Shown here in pieces: positions 15,001-26,800 of a stretch of 64,000 nucleotides of DNA; position 1 is the first letter of the stretch; every line of letters starts with the position of its first letter. The stretch is from contig JBAJFG010000076.1 of assembly GCA_037903475.1 (NCBI GenBank), positions 682,001 to 746,000 of the forward strand, given 5' to 3'. Below the pieces are notes generated by a model. It was given only the letters and a program-made list of their open reading frames with translations, did no database searches and was not told where the DNA came from. Position numbers and translations under genes: made by a program. This DNA comes from Ancylostoma caninum (Eukaryota > Nematoda > Chromadorea > Rhabditida > Ancylostomatidae).

Positions 15001-15016
15001 GATAGAGGTTGACCAT
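52..15016 (-). CDS. ddx27: DDX27/Drs1-type DEAD-box RNA helicase, 11 exons visible, 3' end off the window
   Basis: Nucleolar ATP-dependent RNA helicase of the DDX27/Drs1 family, which acts in large-subunit rRNA processing. Exons in coding order: 15016-14927, 14673-14555, 14066-13927, 13667-13537, 13456-13229, 13176-13125, 2740-2616, 2041-1916, 1820-1738, 1670-1589, 129-52. Phases agree at every junction, giving about 418 codons. The N-terminus is acidic, then basic. Helicase motifs appear in order: Q motif (PTPIQ), motif I AATGTGKT, Ia PTRELA, GG, Ib TPGRLIDHL, motif II DEAD, motif III SAT. The start of helicase domain 2 ([17 protein letters not shown]) follows, but motifs V and VI lie beyond the left edge. 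The start codon directly follows TTTAG, which fits a trans-splice acceptor. The 10.4-kb intron between 13125 and 2740 contains an antisense transporter gene and transposons. Family assignment is strong; the exact C. elegans counterpart was not checked. Confidence 0.9.
538..1081 (-). mobile_element. Tc1-like deletion derivative in a ddx27 intron
   Basis: Inverted ends CAGGGTGCGGAAAAGGTATTG and CAATACTTTTTCCGCACCCTG are flanked by TA on both sides, as Tc1/mariner insertion predicts. A minus-strand open frame (977-663) reads like the transposase C-terminus, ending in a stretch such as [18 protein letters not shown]. The N-terminal and catalytic parts are missing, so the copy is defective. It lies in the intron between the two most distal ddx27 exons. 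A second element with the same ends is at 17966-18904. Confidence 0.75.
3438..6434 (+). CDS. SLC22A18-like major facilitator transporter, five exons
   Basis: Predicted multi-pass membrane transporter of the major facilitator superfamily. Exons 3438-3638, 3728-3841, 3903-4010, 4538-5097 and 6194-6434 join in phase to 407 codons plus stop, close to the usual size of SLC22A18 (about 424 residues). The N-half has [20 protein letters not shown] followed by the MFS loop MADAAGPKT, then [14 protein letters not shown] and [11 protein letters not shown]. This matches the order of helices and loops in SLC22A18 (organic cation transporter-like 2). The C-terminal exon supplies the last helices and a short polar tail. 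An AATAAA signal lies at 6451-6456, 17 bp after the stop. The exon 3 acceptor (3901-3902) is weak. The whole gene is antisense inside the large ddx27 intron. Substrate is not inferable. Confidence 0.85.
6498..7160. other. unidentified stretch downstream of the transporter, probably old repeat
   Basis: Follows the transporter poly(A) signal. A 129-codon open frame on the minus strand (7014-6625) is rich in Arg, Ser and Cys and has no recognisable domain. No terminal repeats were found. It is more likely decayed repeat DNA than a gene. Confidence 0.3.
7166..7900 (+). mobile_element. probable degenerate mariner remnant
   Basis: Begins TTAGGTTGGCGCGAAATTAA, resembling the mariner terminus seen intact at 8209. 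The following sequence gives short, frame-broken peptides faintly like a mariner N-terminal domain. No matching right end was found, so this is a weak call. Confidence 0.35.
8209..9504 (+). mobile_element. bandit-like mariner transposon, degenerate
   Basis: Terminal inverted repeats TTAGGTTGGTGCAAAAATAA and TTATTTTTGCACCAACCTA bound about 1.3 kb, the normal mariner size. The plus strand carries recognisable transposase blocks in shifting frames: [44 protein letters not shown] and, near the end, [12 protein letters not shown]. Frameshifts and stops break it throughout. It sits in the large ddx27 intron, downstream of the nested transporter gene. Confidence 0.8.
8460..9420 (+). pseudogene. mariner transposase pseudogene
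   Basis: Remnant of a mariner DD34D transposase inside the element at 8209-9504. Peptide blocks occur in the right order but in several frames, with multiple stops. No continuous frame covers the catalytic region, so no active enzyme is expected. Confidence 0.7.
11852..12075. repeat. fold-back MITE flanked by an 18-bp direct repeat
   Basis: Two arms of about 65-70 bp are near-perfect inverses. The left arm starts CCGCAGTCAAGAGGGCGTGG near 11891; the right arm ends CCCTCTTGACTGCGG near 12055. The spacer is short. An 18-bp sequence, AAGATATATGGGAACTTA, occurs just before and just after the structure. No coding content. It lies in the large ddx27 intron. Confidence 0.7.
12302..12554. mobile_element. 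hAT-type MITE (CAGTGG ends)
   Basis: Starts CAGTGG and ends GCCGCCACTG. The flanking 8-mers CTGTTGCT and CTGTTACT match at 7 of 8 positions, as expected for an aged hAT target duplication. The interior is A/T-rich with C-runs near the ends. It is a relative of the copy at 47044-47320, sharing the stretch around ACGGCGGAGACCCCACTTTT. Confidence 0.75.
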
Positions 15017-16162
15017 CTAAACATAATATTGAAGTTATAAGGAAAACAAGAGAAAGTGCCACAACGAAACTGAATACATACATAGCAGGACTGAAAGACG
15101 AATTAGAAGGTCACAAACGAGGTAAGTGTTTAAGATGATACATATGCAACACATAGAGAGCATGAGTTGTCCTCCGACAAGCTTTAAACAGTTTTTTTCG
15201 TCTTATTAACCTAAATGTAATAAAAATAGAAATTTCGGTATATTTTACCGCAAGGAATCAAAGCTACTGCAAGGCATGGACAAGCGGAAGTTTCCTCAGG
15301 CATCTTTTGTAAGTAATTTCTTCGGCCAGGACTATATAAGATAGCTGTCTCCTATCAGTGGAAGTTTTCATATAAAGGGATTAACACCCGAGAGATCAGA
15401 GAAGAAGCCATTCATGTTAGCGAGAATGTTCCGCATGTCTAAGAAAGAAACACTATTCTCCCCTTCCAGAATTCGTAGGATCCACGAACACAGACAGCAC
15501 TTTAACAGATATCAAAGACCCAACTACAAATATACAATACACCTTAGCCTAATGGTAAATTTTATCCCACATTTTCATGTTACCCTCCCCGGAGTAAGTA
15601 ATTGGAGAGCATTCTATGGTGAAGGAGCTTTCCAGTAAGTTCAGATGATTGTTAGAAAAACTAAAAATCGTCTACTGCCGCGTTTGACTATGAATCAACG
15701 TCAAACCCATGAAAGTGTGCCGAAGAGAACAACCGGAGCTGTGCACCAAACCTATGTACAGATAAGCAGTCAATCTTGTTGGCAGTCTTGGGGTTTTAAG
15801 TGGATTTATTGGAATAATACATATTAGGGGTTAACGTAAGTCCTCGCGCGTTTTTTCAGTCGCGACTTTTTTCCGACTCAGTGTCGTTCTTTCGCAACAT
15901 GCTCTGTACTCTCTGAAAGCGCTTTTCTTTGCTCTACAATCCTATCATCATGCGGTTTCACAGAGTTTTGAATTACTTCATTTTCAGGCTTAAGAAGAAA
16001 AACGATAATTTACGGAAAAACACATTTTTCCTTGTATTCAGCAGGGACCAGGAAACACCCGATACCTTTTGAACGTGTACGCTCTGTAGAATACATAAGC
16101 GGAAGAACAACATCAATGGAACTGTTGCAGAGCCAGTTTGGCGGTGCTGGCAAGGGTGGGGT

Positions 16163-16234
16163 CTGAAGTTATCATGGGGCAAGATGACTAGACCCTTGCA
16201 AGGGTCTAGTCATCTTGCCCCATGATAACTTCAG
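16163..16234. repeat. perfect 72-bp palindrome
   Basis: A 36-bp arm starting CTGAAGTTATCATGGGGCAA is followed with no spacer by its exact reverse complement, with the centre between 16198 and 16199. It directly abuts the right half of the MITE at 16235-16322. Such spacer-free perfect palindromes are unstable in cells and in cloning, so an assembly or rearrangement origin is possible. Confidence 0.85.
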
Positions 16235-16322
16235 GAGGATGATGACGTGGAGCGCTGGCAAATGTGGCAGCTTCTCGATCCCAGCGTGCGGGGGCGGACT
16301 CGTCGTTTCGGACAGACTATAT
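16235..16322. mobile_element. truncated MITE (right half of the CGGACTCGTCGTTTCGGACA family)
   Basis: Contains GATGATGACGTGGAGCGCTG and ends CGGACTCGTCGTTTCGGACA then GACTATA, the same right half seen in the full copies at 35997-36237 and 36867-37105. The left half is absent, replaced by the 72-bp palindrome. Confidence 0.7.
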
Positions 16323-16466
16323 CAACAGATTCAAGACTACCTGATACGCTGATTCCGATGATGTACGGAAAACATACAAAAGTGACGAACCGTTTACGGA
16401 GGGTCCGAAAATGCAGTTCACGGACCTCTTGGGCGGAGCGGTCCGCAGGGTTGGCCAATCCGTCTT

Positions 16467-16697
16467 AAAAGTTATTCATGTTTGCGGCGTGTCAAAGTTT
16501 ACGCGCCGATACACAGTGCAAACGAGAGAGGTAGAAGACAAATCCTGGCAGATCAGCAATGTTCCTATTTTCGCCGTTGCAACTGCCGCGCGAACGAACC
16601 GCGTTTCCAATTTCGCCGCTTTGGGTCGGCGCGAAAACTTCGTGGAGTTTTGTCTAGGCGCGTAAATTTTGACGCGCCGCAAGCATGAATAACTTTT
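16467..16697. mobile_element. MITE with 41-bp terminal inverted repeats
   Basis: The left end (16467-16507) contains TTGCGGCGTGTCAAAGTTTA. The right end (16657-16697) is its near-exact inverse, containing AAATTTTGACGCGCCGCAAG. The interior is non-coding and CpG-rich. A single end of the same family lies at 37772-37811. Confidence 0.75.
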
Positions 16698-17812
16698 TTT
16701 AGCCTGTTCCTTCTTTAAGATCAACGGCTTACGCGTCCATTCGGCTCGACAAACTGTTGCCAATCCCGTATCAGAAAAGTTTAAAAACGGGTTTGGAGAC
16801 AGTTTTTGGGACATTTTATGTATACCGCTAGATTCGGCGCATCGAGGAGATTCAGAATCCTTTAGTTTTTAGATTCAGAACACGGAAACGAGGCGACATA
16901 CTGCCTCTAAGGATCAAAATCCAGTGAATCCTCCATTCTCATTTCACCGAGAAATATTTCCAATATTTCTGTTAGAAATGAATAGAAGTGAAAAATGAAG
17001 AGGAGGAGCACAGTCTGCAAAACAGAACAGTACACACTGACAAAGGATTCTTTAAAGAGTTAGCCATTCGACGGGCTTTTCAATGATATTGAGATATTCC
17101 CAAAACCTCGATGTTCAAATATTATTAGGGCAACCTAATAGAGCAACTTATGGGCTCACAACGTTTTTTTTCTCAATGATATCAAGGGATCGACCAAAAT
17201 GACACACAATCCGAACAAATAAAGATGACCAGTTTTATTGAATTTAACATTAACATGAACCTAAATACGCCTCAAATCCCACTAATAAAATAATTAAGCC
17301 TTTTTTTGTGAAGCCGCTTCACAAATGTTACAATAACTACCTTCTAACTTCAAAATACAATGTTCCACAAGAAAGAATAAATCACATAAAAAGATGAATG
17401 AACAAAAAGAGAAGGGATCTGTATCTGAGGCGTTCCTAAAACGGCTATAACGGTAGCCTATCCGATGGTGCATGAAAAACTGCAAAATATTGGAATAGAA
17501 CAAGCGTACAGATTATTCACAGCGGAAATAACTAAATAAGAAAGAGAAAACTGTAGCACAACTCCGGACCAGCCGGCAGTGAGATGCGTTGCGAAGAAAC
17601 ATGGGATTAAAAACGAGTGCATGGCCACAACAAAGGTCAGGTACAACTTGGTTTAAAAGTTGAAAGAGCCCATATTCCAGGTAGGGTGACTTATAATCTC
17701 TGTAGATGATCACCTGGTTCTAAAACAATCTATAAACTTCCGAAGGTGGAAGTTGAATAGAGGTGTAAGCAGAAGAAGTTCCTTAACAAAATATCACAGA
17801 ACAACGATATCG

Positions 17813-20800
17813 TTACGGACGGTAGACTTCGAAGTTCGAGTCATCGAGAGAATACGTCGTCGACTTTTTAGGCACTGGAGGTGATGTCACAGGGTCCTGA
17901 ATTAAAGACCATTAAACACTAGTTTAATGAGCTCACTGGCGTATGTATTGTCCAGACAATACATACCGGGTGCGGCAAAAGTATTGTCCGCTTGAAATGG
18001 CTCGTGGAAACCTCAGTATTTGGCATATATATGACGGGTTTCTTCACATCATACAGAAAACAAGATGGCGAACAATATGAGACTATACTCGGCCAATTTT
18101 ATCTCCACTCTTGAGAACAGCCTTAAGGAAAACACAAGGGAAGACGTAGGAGATGCGTCGTAGGGATCGTAGTCGATTTCATCCTTCGCTTCTTCCAAAC
18201 AATCCACACACAAGCCCATGCTGTGGTGCGGTGTAGCAAATGTTTGCTCTTCCAAAGCGCCCATGTGGTACAACCCAACTGTTCGAAACTGGAGGAGTAC
18301 GGCGGTCGCTAATTTGAAACTGGAGAGCTCACGAATGATTTCTTGTGCTAAACCCCTTCACTGCCTTCACATTGTAAGCTGCAGAAAAATCTTCTCAGGA
18401 AAGGAACGGCTCACTTCTAGAGCTGTAATTGATCCTACGGGAAGAGCGGTTCTGCCGTATATCGTTTCTCGATCATGGGGTGATTTTGGCGCTAGAACCG
18501 AAGGAAATGATACGAAGCTCCTCTGGGCCATTGACAAGTACGGAAACAAAGTTAAATTATTTCACAGACAGAGCAGCTGGTACTTCTCATTAGCGGATTT
18601 GTGGAAGGCTTAGCATATGCTATTTCTTAGCATTGTTCCCATTCCACAGAAACATCTCAGAAAAAACTCTGGATCAAGTCAAAGGTGACTATTTGTAACG
18701 CAGTAGAAAACCTTCTCCCTTCTTGTCTGTTGACGACTGGCAAATTTGGGGGTGAAATGGACTGAATACATGTGTGTCTTAGTCTTATATTGTGCTCAGG
18801 ACTCTAGGCAGTAAAAGGTCACGCTTGGTTTTCCATCCAAATTTTAATTTTCTATACATATAATTTGTGTCACAAAAGGAGGTCAATACTTTCGCCGCAC
18901 CCTGTACATATCCTTAGAAATATTCACTGGTTCATTAGCAACGAAAAACAGTCATGCAAAACATGAGTGCTCTTAGGAGCTGTGAAGGCTATCCGCTCCT
19001 ATTAATGTCAAGAGATAAACTTACCATTTCCATGGGCTCAGTTGTGGGTGTATGAAGTAGTTGTGCACATACAGGTTGCATGTCTGCTGCTCGACCATTA
19101 GGCACTTCCGTTTGCTGTCCAATGTTAAACACTACGCGGTTCGTTACATACTTATCGAATCCGGTTGAGGCAAATGCGAACGCCACAATACGGTCGAAGC
19201 GAGCGACTTGTTGTTCTAAAAAAAAACTGATTTCACAAGTGCAAGACCGAGGCCCGGATTCAGACGTAAATGATCTAATTAATTCCCTGATCTTTACAAT
19301 GTGGCAGTTCCCAGCAAGCTCTACACTAAATCAGCAGAGCTACACAGAGAAATTGTATTGAGCCAGTCATATCAGTAAATTTTCTCTGATTTCTATAGGA
19401 TCGTAGTCCATGTTAACCTAGATGACAACTGCATAAAAACCACAGAAAAAGGAGTGCATTTAAGCATCCAGCAGTCGATTCAGTAGTAAGACAGCACTCT
19501 AACGCTTCGAGCTTGGGGTATTGATTGCAGGTTTATGCAATGTATGACACATCTGTACTAAGCAACTGTGGCTCTTAAACTGACGATGTTGTCAGAAACG
19601 TAACTGACCATCACCTTTTAGATGTATGTATTATACTACATGATTAAGCTAATGTATGCACTACATGATTAAGCTAACATATAAATAACAAGACCTTTGA
19701 TTTGTTAGCAAATACTGCGACTCCACCGTTAGAAAAAAGACGTAAACACTCAAATAATATTATACTTGGGTTAAACAACCAATACATTTACAGAAATCAC
19801 TACTGACCTTTTGAGAAGACGATATCGAATTTGATTTTATCTGAATCCGCGAACGTATGCACTAAACTTGATGTCCACCGTCGCACCTTGATGGCACTCT
19901 CCAAGTAACAGAACATTTTGACATTCTGAAAAAAAAAACATTAGAACTGCGGCAATACAAGCCATGTCTAAGTGGGAAACCCACCTTCGGGCGGCAGCCA
20001 TTTAACGCATTGTACTTCACTACACCCTGCACCTTCTTCGTCAGGAGAAAATCTAAACATATTTTCAATAACCCACCTAAAAATTTGTGATGGTGGGAGA
20101 AGTATAGGTATGACATAAGTCTCACTAATTACAGTCATATCATTAATATGCTCCCGAAGTTCTACCATTCAAACCAGTCAAAGTATCTATAAATATGATT
20201 TTTATGATAGTGGGAGAAGATAATAATCCATCGAAAAGAGAAGACAACATCATTTCTTGGCCCCTATGACAGAAACCAGCAGTTAAACCATAAATGCTCA
20301 GTACATTATAAACAACTCATGCCATCATTTGAGGACCAGTGCTTTTAATTTTAGAATGAACATGCAAACAGTGTTATTAGATGCATGCAAAAATTCCGGG
20401 GCAGTTGGCAGCAATTCATTCTTTAACATAATTTTGCTCCTTGCATTTGCCACACCCTGAAACGGGTTTTCATGCACTCTGGTTGCCTTAAACATCGGCT
20501 ACCAATACCACTTTTGGTTCGGAACTATTTCACAGCGTTAATATTTTTAGGTTCGAAATCAATGCTATTAGGTTGTCGGAAAAGTTTCCCGCCACTTAGT
20601 TTAGTATCTTATATCTTATCTTAAGATTGATTAGAAACTCTTCATCCTGTGTGTGTATAAAGGTTGGTCAATAGCCTACTTACATCTGATTTGCCTTCGC
20701 ATTTCGCTACGGTTATGGCTGAGAAAATTGTCTTTGACTCCAAGCAAGTTCTACTGCTTCTGCTTTATGAATTCAGCAAACATGGTAATGCGAGCGATGC

Positions 20801-23800
20801 AACGAAGTATATACAGGGAACTCCAAACGGTCGCGGACAGGGGCGGGACCTCGGCGCCGCTCGCTTGGGCAGAGACACGAGCGCTCACCACGTGGCTCTG
20901 GTTTCTCTGCTTCTGCGGCAGAGAGCAGAGAAACCAGAGCCACATGGTGAGCGCTCGTGTCTCTGCCCAAGCGAGCGGCGCCGAGGTCCCGCCCCTGTCC
21001 GCGACCGTTTGGAGTTCCCTGTATGTGATCAGGGTCAAGCGTGATGATGGTAAAAAGTCGATCCCCATACGACCCCCCCCCCTTTGAGCCACCAAAAATA
21101 CGACCCCCCCCTTTGCACACAAATTTCCTTCTATGCTTGCAGAATTTAGATATTTGGATATCCCATTTCAGGTGTTCGTACTGCGAGAGGTGTGGTGGAG
21201 CCAGAGCATAGGAAGGAGAAAGAGGCTCTTTTGTATCCAACTAGCTGTTTGGAAGTTTTTTGGAAAACGTTGAAATGTACGCAGTGGACAAAAAACGTGC
21301 ATTAACTATGCAATGTTGCTTGCGTAACTAATGAGGCTCGAACACATCAAGAAAAAACATCTATATACATCATCTACATAGTGAAGGGTTCGATCCCAAC
21401 CGAGGCTAAAATTTTTGCTAGGGTTAAAGCGTGTGCGGTGAGCGAATTTCAGTCTGAAAGCGTCCGTACAGAGTTTCTAAACGAAATACTTTCATATTCG
21501 TCACGAAAAACAACCATACACATCATCGACATGGTCAAGGGTCCGATCCCCTCCGAGGCTAGAATTTTTGCGTGGCGTAAAATGACACGCGCTTGTAGTA
21601 GATTCGAGATGATTGACCGTAAAGCACGAAATAACTGTTTATAGGAGTGGAGGACTGGGTAGGACTTTCAGTACGGACGTGCGAAAATTTCAGCCTAAAA
21701 TTTTGACTCGTTCAGAGACATGGTTGTAGTCGGACACGAATATCAGAAGATCTGGCCCGCTGAGGTCCCAATTTTTTCCAGGTTTTCAATAGTCGAAGGT
21801 TTGCGCTTTCAGGCTATGCAGCTCGTTCTTCCGCAGCTGCTTCCACCGCGATTCAACTCCGTCGATAAAAAGCCGGAAAAAAGGCCATTTTTATCGACGA
21901 AACCTCATCTCCGTAATTCCCGTGCTGAATCTTTCCTCTTGAAGTTAGAGACCTGAAACTTGGGGGTGAAGCACTATTGGGTAGGGTCCATAAAATGACT
22001 TTTTACCGGCCTGCAGGACTCGATAGGACTTTCAGCACGGACGTGCGAAAATTTTAGCCTATAACCTCCCACTTTACACTATTCAAATCATACTGTTAAA
22101 GTCGTTTAATCACGTCAAAACAAATTCTGTGTATGGATAATTTAGTGTCCCACTTCTTCGGTTTTTTCTACCTTTTTTTTCTACCTCCTATTCCGCACTA
22201 AGGCACCCCCCTCCCGACCACGACCCCTCCTCTTTCCCAACCCCCGTACGACCCCCCCCCCCTTGATAATTTATCGACACACGCTTGACCCTGTATGTGA
22301 CGTGATGGGCTCTTCGACTGTCTCTTACGATACTGCAAAAGTTTGGTTCCGCAAGTTCAAAAACGGCGAATTCGACTTAGGTGAGAAATGAATGTCTGGC
22401 AGGCCGACCGAACTTGATGACGAGCGCCTTCTGGAGCTGGTTGAAGAGGATTCGCGGCATGACACCCGTGAGCTGGCAGAGAAACCCCAGTGCCATACGA
22501 TACTAGAGCTGCCCATCTGAATCGCTTCGGAAAGACATGGAAGTTTGGCGTAAGGATACCTCATGATCTGACTAGGCATCACCTTCACGTGTGGAGGGCT
22601 GCATGCATCAACTTTTTAACATTTCGACGCCTGGCTCGACAACCTGGTCACCGGTGATGAGAAGTAGGTGGCCTACGTGAACGACAGGTGGAAGCGCCAG
22701 TGGCTCAAACGTGGAGATCCTGGGATTCCAACACCAGAAACAGGACTCCATCCCCAGAAGGCAATGCTTAACGTTTGGTGGGATTGCAAGGGGATCATTC
22801 ATTGGGAATCCCTACCATCGAATTCCACTGTTACAGCCGAACCCTACTGCAGACAACTGGGTCGCGTCGTTGCAGCTCTACGTGGAAAGCAGGACAAAGT
22901 TTACTTTTTCCACGACAACGCTAGGCCACACATTGGGAAGTGGACGCAGCAAAAACCTGGGGTGGCATGTCCATCCCACCTATCGTACTCACCAGACCTG
23001 GCGCCAACAGACTGCCATCTGTTCCTGTCGCTGTTCAATCAAATGCGAGGGAAAAAATTCGACACTATGGACCTACTCAAAAAGTGACTCACAGAGTTTT
23101 ATGGCTCAAAACTCCAAGATTTCTATGCAAGCGGGATCCGAAAATTACCTGATAAATTTTGATATGTTGTCGAATATGATGGTGCATATAATTGTTGGTA
23201 TGGTATTAAGGAAGAAAAATAAATTCGAATGAAAAACAAAAAATGGCGGGAAATTTTTCCAACAAAGTAATATTTGCAGCGAGCTAATTCGTAAAATTTT
23301 GCTCCATGAATTTAATTAGGAAAGCGCCTAGCATCAATATTTTTTATGGAGGATGTCTTCTTCAAAATACCGGGGCTCGTGAGTTTTTAAAAAATCTGCG
23401 TGGAGATGAGAGCTTAGATAATATTCTACAAGCTGGCCAGCCAGCAAAGGCTTTCACAAAGGCTTTCGGAGAGAGCAGAATGAACGAGATGGAGTGCAAT
23501 GTGAGCAGGACATTACGGAGAAATTAAGAAGTCAACCATGTCCCATCACTTGAAGAAAATTGATAAGAAAGGGAAGATGGATAGATGGAGTTTGCGTGAG
23601 CTCAGCGAACAACACCAATGTTGACAGCTGCAAGTCTGCAGATATTTCATCTGCGGATATTCTAACAAGCCCTCTTCCAAATTGATTGCTATTGTTTATA
23701 AAGTGGGTCATGTATCTTTTAAAGCGTCTAAACCCTTGAGCAGGCCCAACTCGAGAGAGACTTATACCGCTCTTTCGACCATAGAACTGCTAAATGGTAG

Positions 23801-26800
23801 AATTCTGGAATAATCTTTCTGTGTTGTGTTGGCAACATTGAATAGATGCCAATGCGAATAAAACTGTTGACTGCATTTACTGCCGAGCCGTGGCGTTTTC
23901 AAAATTAGGTGCAATTGCCCAGAACTTTTGCATGCACCTTATACAGGCTGGCCCATAAATACGGTAACATAGATAAGTGTACGTCCAAAACGTATTTGCA
24001 GGTAATTAGAAACATAGTCGTAAGATTAAGGTTTACTAGGTCATGCTTAACATAAAGCAACCCTTCAGCTCGGGATATCCCGTATCAGCTCCGACACAGG
24101 GCCCAAGATGCTCAGTGAAGTCGCTGATCGTGGCACGGAAGTGGTTGGAGTTCAAGTTATCTAACATTTTTTGAAGGGGTCGCCCAACTGATCCAAATTC
24201 AGAAGAGGTTATTGACGAGATTCAATCCACTGCAAAGATATAAATGAAACTTGAGCAGAAAAAAATCTTACTCAATGGTTCAGTCTTTATTTCTAATGCC
24301 AGGTCGATAGGTCCAGCAACTTTGCAACGATGACACTCGGCTGGGTAGTCCAAAACAGGTGTCTAAAAAAGAGCAGACACAGAAACTGAAGCAGGCGGCA
24401 CTAAACAAACGGAGATTGGCAGGACCTCGGGACAGTTTGCTAGCAAGGATGGTCATTCGCAGAAGTCAGAAAGTACAAATTCACACTAATCGAATAAGCC
24501 AGCAAGTATAATAGTTAAGCACGTCGATAGTGAAGTGGAACCACTTGATCTGTGCTCAGTCTTACTACGATTAAGTAATACAGGTGAGAAGTAATGAACG
24601 TTTCGCTTAAAAAATGGATGAAAACAGACTTAGGCAGATTATAAATGAAAGAAACACTGAGAAGAAAACTCACTCCAATGGGAGATGTGAAATCGACGAG
24701 GAGCTTTCCAGCAACAAAAGGAACTTCTAACTGAATGCGACCGCTCCTTGGATTACAAACGTTCAACGTATTGCAAACAGCTGGTGAGGATACAGCGGGT
24801 GACTGCACCCCACGCATAGGAGTTGCAACCTAAAGCAAGGATCGTCCAATGTCACTAGAAAATCGCTTAACTATAGCAAACGTGCCTCCCGAGAATTCCT
24901 CGTGGTTTTTCGATCCGCGTAAAATCTTGATCCCTTAGAAGATGGAGGGCCGCCATTCATGCTGGAGAGATTTGCGTCACTGTGAGCTCGTCTCTATAAT
25001 GTAGCAAAAATTATTCGGTACTGCTCGCCAACAAATTCAATATTTTTGCCCCTATACTTATTCAACGGGTCAAACGAACCGGTGCTACCTTCTGTACATG
25101 AATGTTCTTTCTCTAAAACATGAGATATCTTACATACCGTGAGACTTCTTATGTTTCAAGAAATCTCTCGAAAAAAAAAACGAGTGGAATAAGAAGAGTA
25201 GCTGCTCAGATTATCAAGCATTTTTGCACAAAAACGTTCTCAGCAACTTTGTGTACTGTTGCTGCGAAAAACAGCACAGTCCTATGGCTGTATCTGCTAA
25301 TGAGTTGAAATTCAGAACTGCTTAATACTGCTAAGTCATTGGCCGAATTCTGGTACTGACGTCCTCAAACCGTCTCAACCAATATGTAGTGGTTTTACTA
25401 CTGACCACCACACGCCCTACCGTCCTATCCCCCACATTTGCTAGAGCATTGCTCCACTTACCTTGCACACTTACCACCAGTAACTTGCCAGTGACGTGAG
25501 CAGATTGTTCTTTCATAGAGTGCGACAAAACTGATTCCTAAGCGAATTACGGTCTCAAAAAATGAGAGTCCTTTTATCCCAATTCTTAATCCTCAAGATC
25601 TTATTAGGGTAATGAGCTAGTCAACTTTTCAGTGTTCGCTTTATGAGCCTAGAACCAGCACTACCAACATGTAAGCAGCAGCGGCGGAAGTAGGGGGACG
25701 AGAATGGATCGCCGCATTTTTTGAAATCATTTTATAGAATGGGTAGAAATACTGTGAAAGCTTATTTGTTTATCATTATCTTGAAAATATTTTTATTAAG
25801 TAATATTAAAATTAATATTTTTCACAATCGTAGTATTTTGTCCGAGTCCAAGAGTGGCGGAGTTGCCCCTTTTTTCCACCCCCCGGCTAGCAACTTCTGC
25901 GTCCGGCACTAGTAAGCGGGTAGCGATAGATTAGCTAATAGCTTCAAAAACATATGTGCCATTTCAATAGAGGCATAATGATCCCATTCATGCATTGGAT
26001 TTCTGTAGTAGATAGAAGCAACGGAGAAAGCAATGGAGAAAGGAGCAATGCTGAACGTGAATTTTGTGACCATCTCCCCCAACATGGGTCAGGCTTGATT
26101 TTTCTACACGTTCTGATAACATCCTATTATTAAAAGAAATCACTGGTAGTATTAATTTTCTGCTGAATGTTTCATATCGAATAAGTCGCTTTCTGTGAAT
26201 ATAGTCGACGAGGAAATTTGCTATTTAGAAAATTAAACCATATTTGAAGGTTCAAGACAAAAAGTATAGTATACATATTGAGTGATCTCACCTGGACGAT
26301 AGGTGTCTGCTCTGCTCGCACAGCATTCATAGAACGGATAATCAACGGTGAGCTGCTCGCAGGTTTTTGATATTGATGGTTCGGATGAGAAGATGGTGAC
26401 GGCCTCGCAACGGGAGTCTTTAAAACGGTTTTAAATAGTTATTAAAACTCACAATCAGTAAAGATAAAGAAATTATGTTAACAATTCTCACCAGAAGCAA
26501 ACTGAGCTGGGTTTCCAAATCATGAATGAGAGCGCCCTGACGTTTAACCACGCCTTCCATTAGTGACAGTCTCTGTCTATTCTTCGCCATTTCTTCGTTC
26601 AATCGCGTTATTTCTGAATGACTTCAAATGATTTGAATGAGACTTTAAATCGAGCTTAGCATGTCATGCAAAGATGAGTTAGAATTGGTTAGGCCATGTC
26701 GTCTACTCTATCCCTACTCATTCCCTGACATAGGTGCGATCGTAAGAGTAGAAGAATGTTCTCTTTTTCAGTCTGTATGCGGAGCCAATAACATCCTTTC

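Larger units (their letters stand above)
20715..23087 (+). pseudogene. mariner transposase pseudogene split by nested elements
   Basis: The N-terminal part (20715-20813) begins MAEKIVFDSKQVLLLLLYEF. After the nested insertions the frame resumes with STVSYDTAKVWFRKFKNGEF, meets a TGA near 22388 and shifts near 22500. It then runs as a long block (22668-23087) with the catalytic-domain signatures FFHDNARPH and YSPDLAPTDCH, which hold two Asp residues of the DD34D triad. The first Asp block (VTGDEK) is followed by a stop. Broken in at least two places besides the insertion. Confidence 0.8.
20568..23270 (+). mobile_element. mariner transposon interrupted by nested insertions
   Basis: Ends TTAGGTTGTCGGAAAAGTTT and the inverse of TTACTTTGTTGGAAAAATTT, with CCCGCCA just inside both, define one mariner. 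Its transposase starts at ATG 20715 and is cut after codon 33 at 20813. It resumes in frame at 22302 once the fold-back MITE (20814-21021) and the hAT-like element (21030-22293) are removed. It lies in the coiled-coil gene intron between 20076 and 24272. Confidence 0.85.

Noticed and set aside
18049..18613. Open frames inside the Tc1-like element at 17966-18904 as transposase
   Set aside because: No DDE blocks or helix-turn-helix pattern could be read on either strand; only the ends support the classification.
21381..21400. Possible tRNA gene at GGTTCGATCCC boxes
   Set aside because: No cloverleaf, acceptor stem or A box could be built around any of the boxes.
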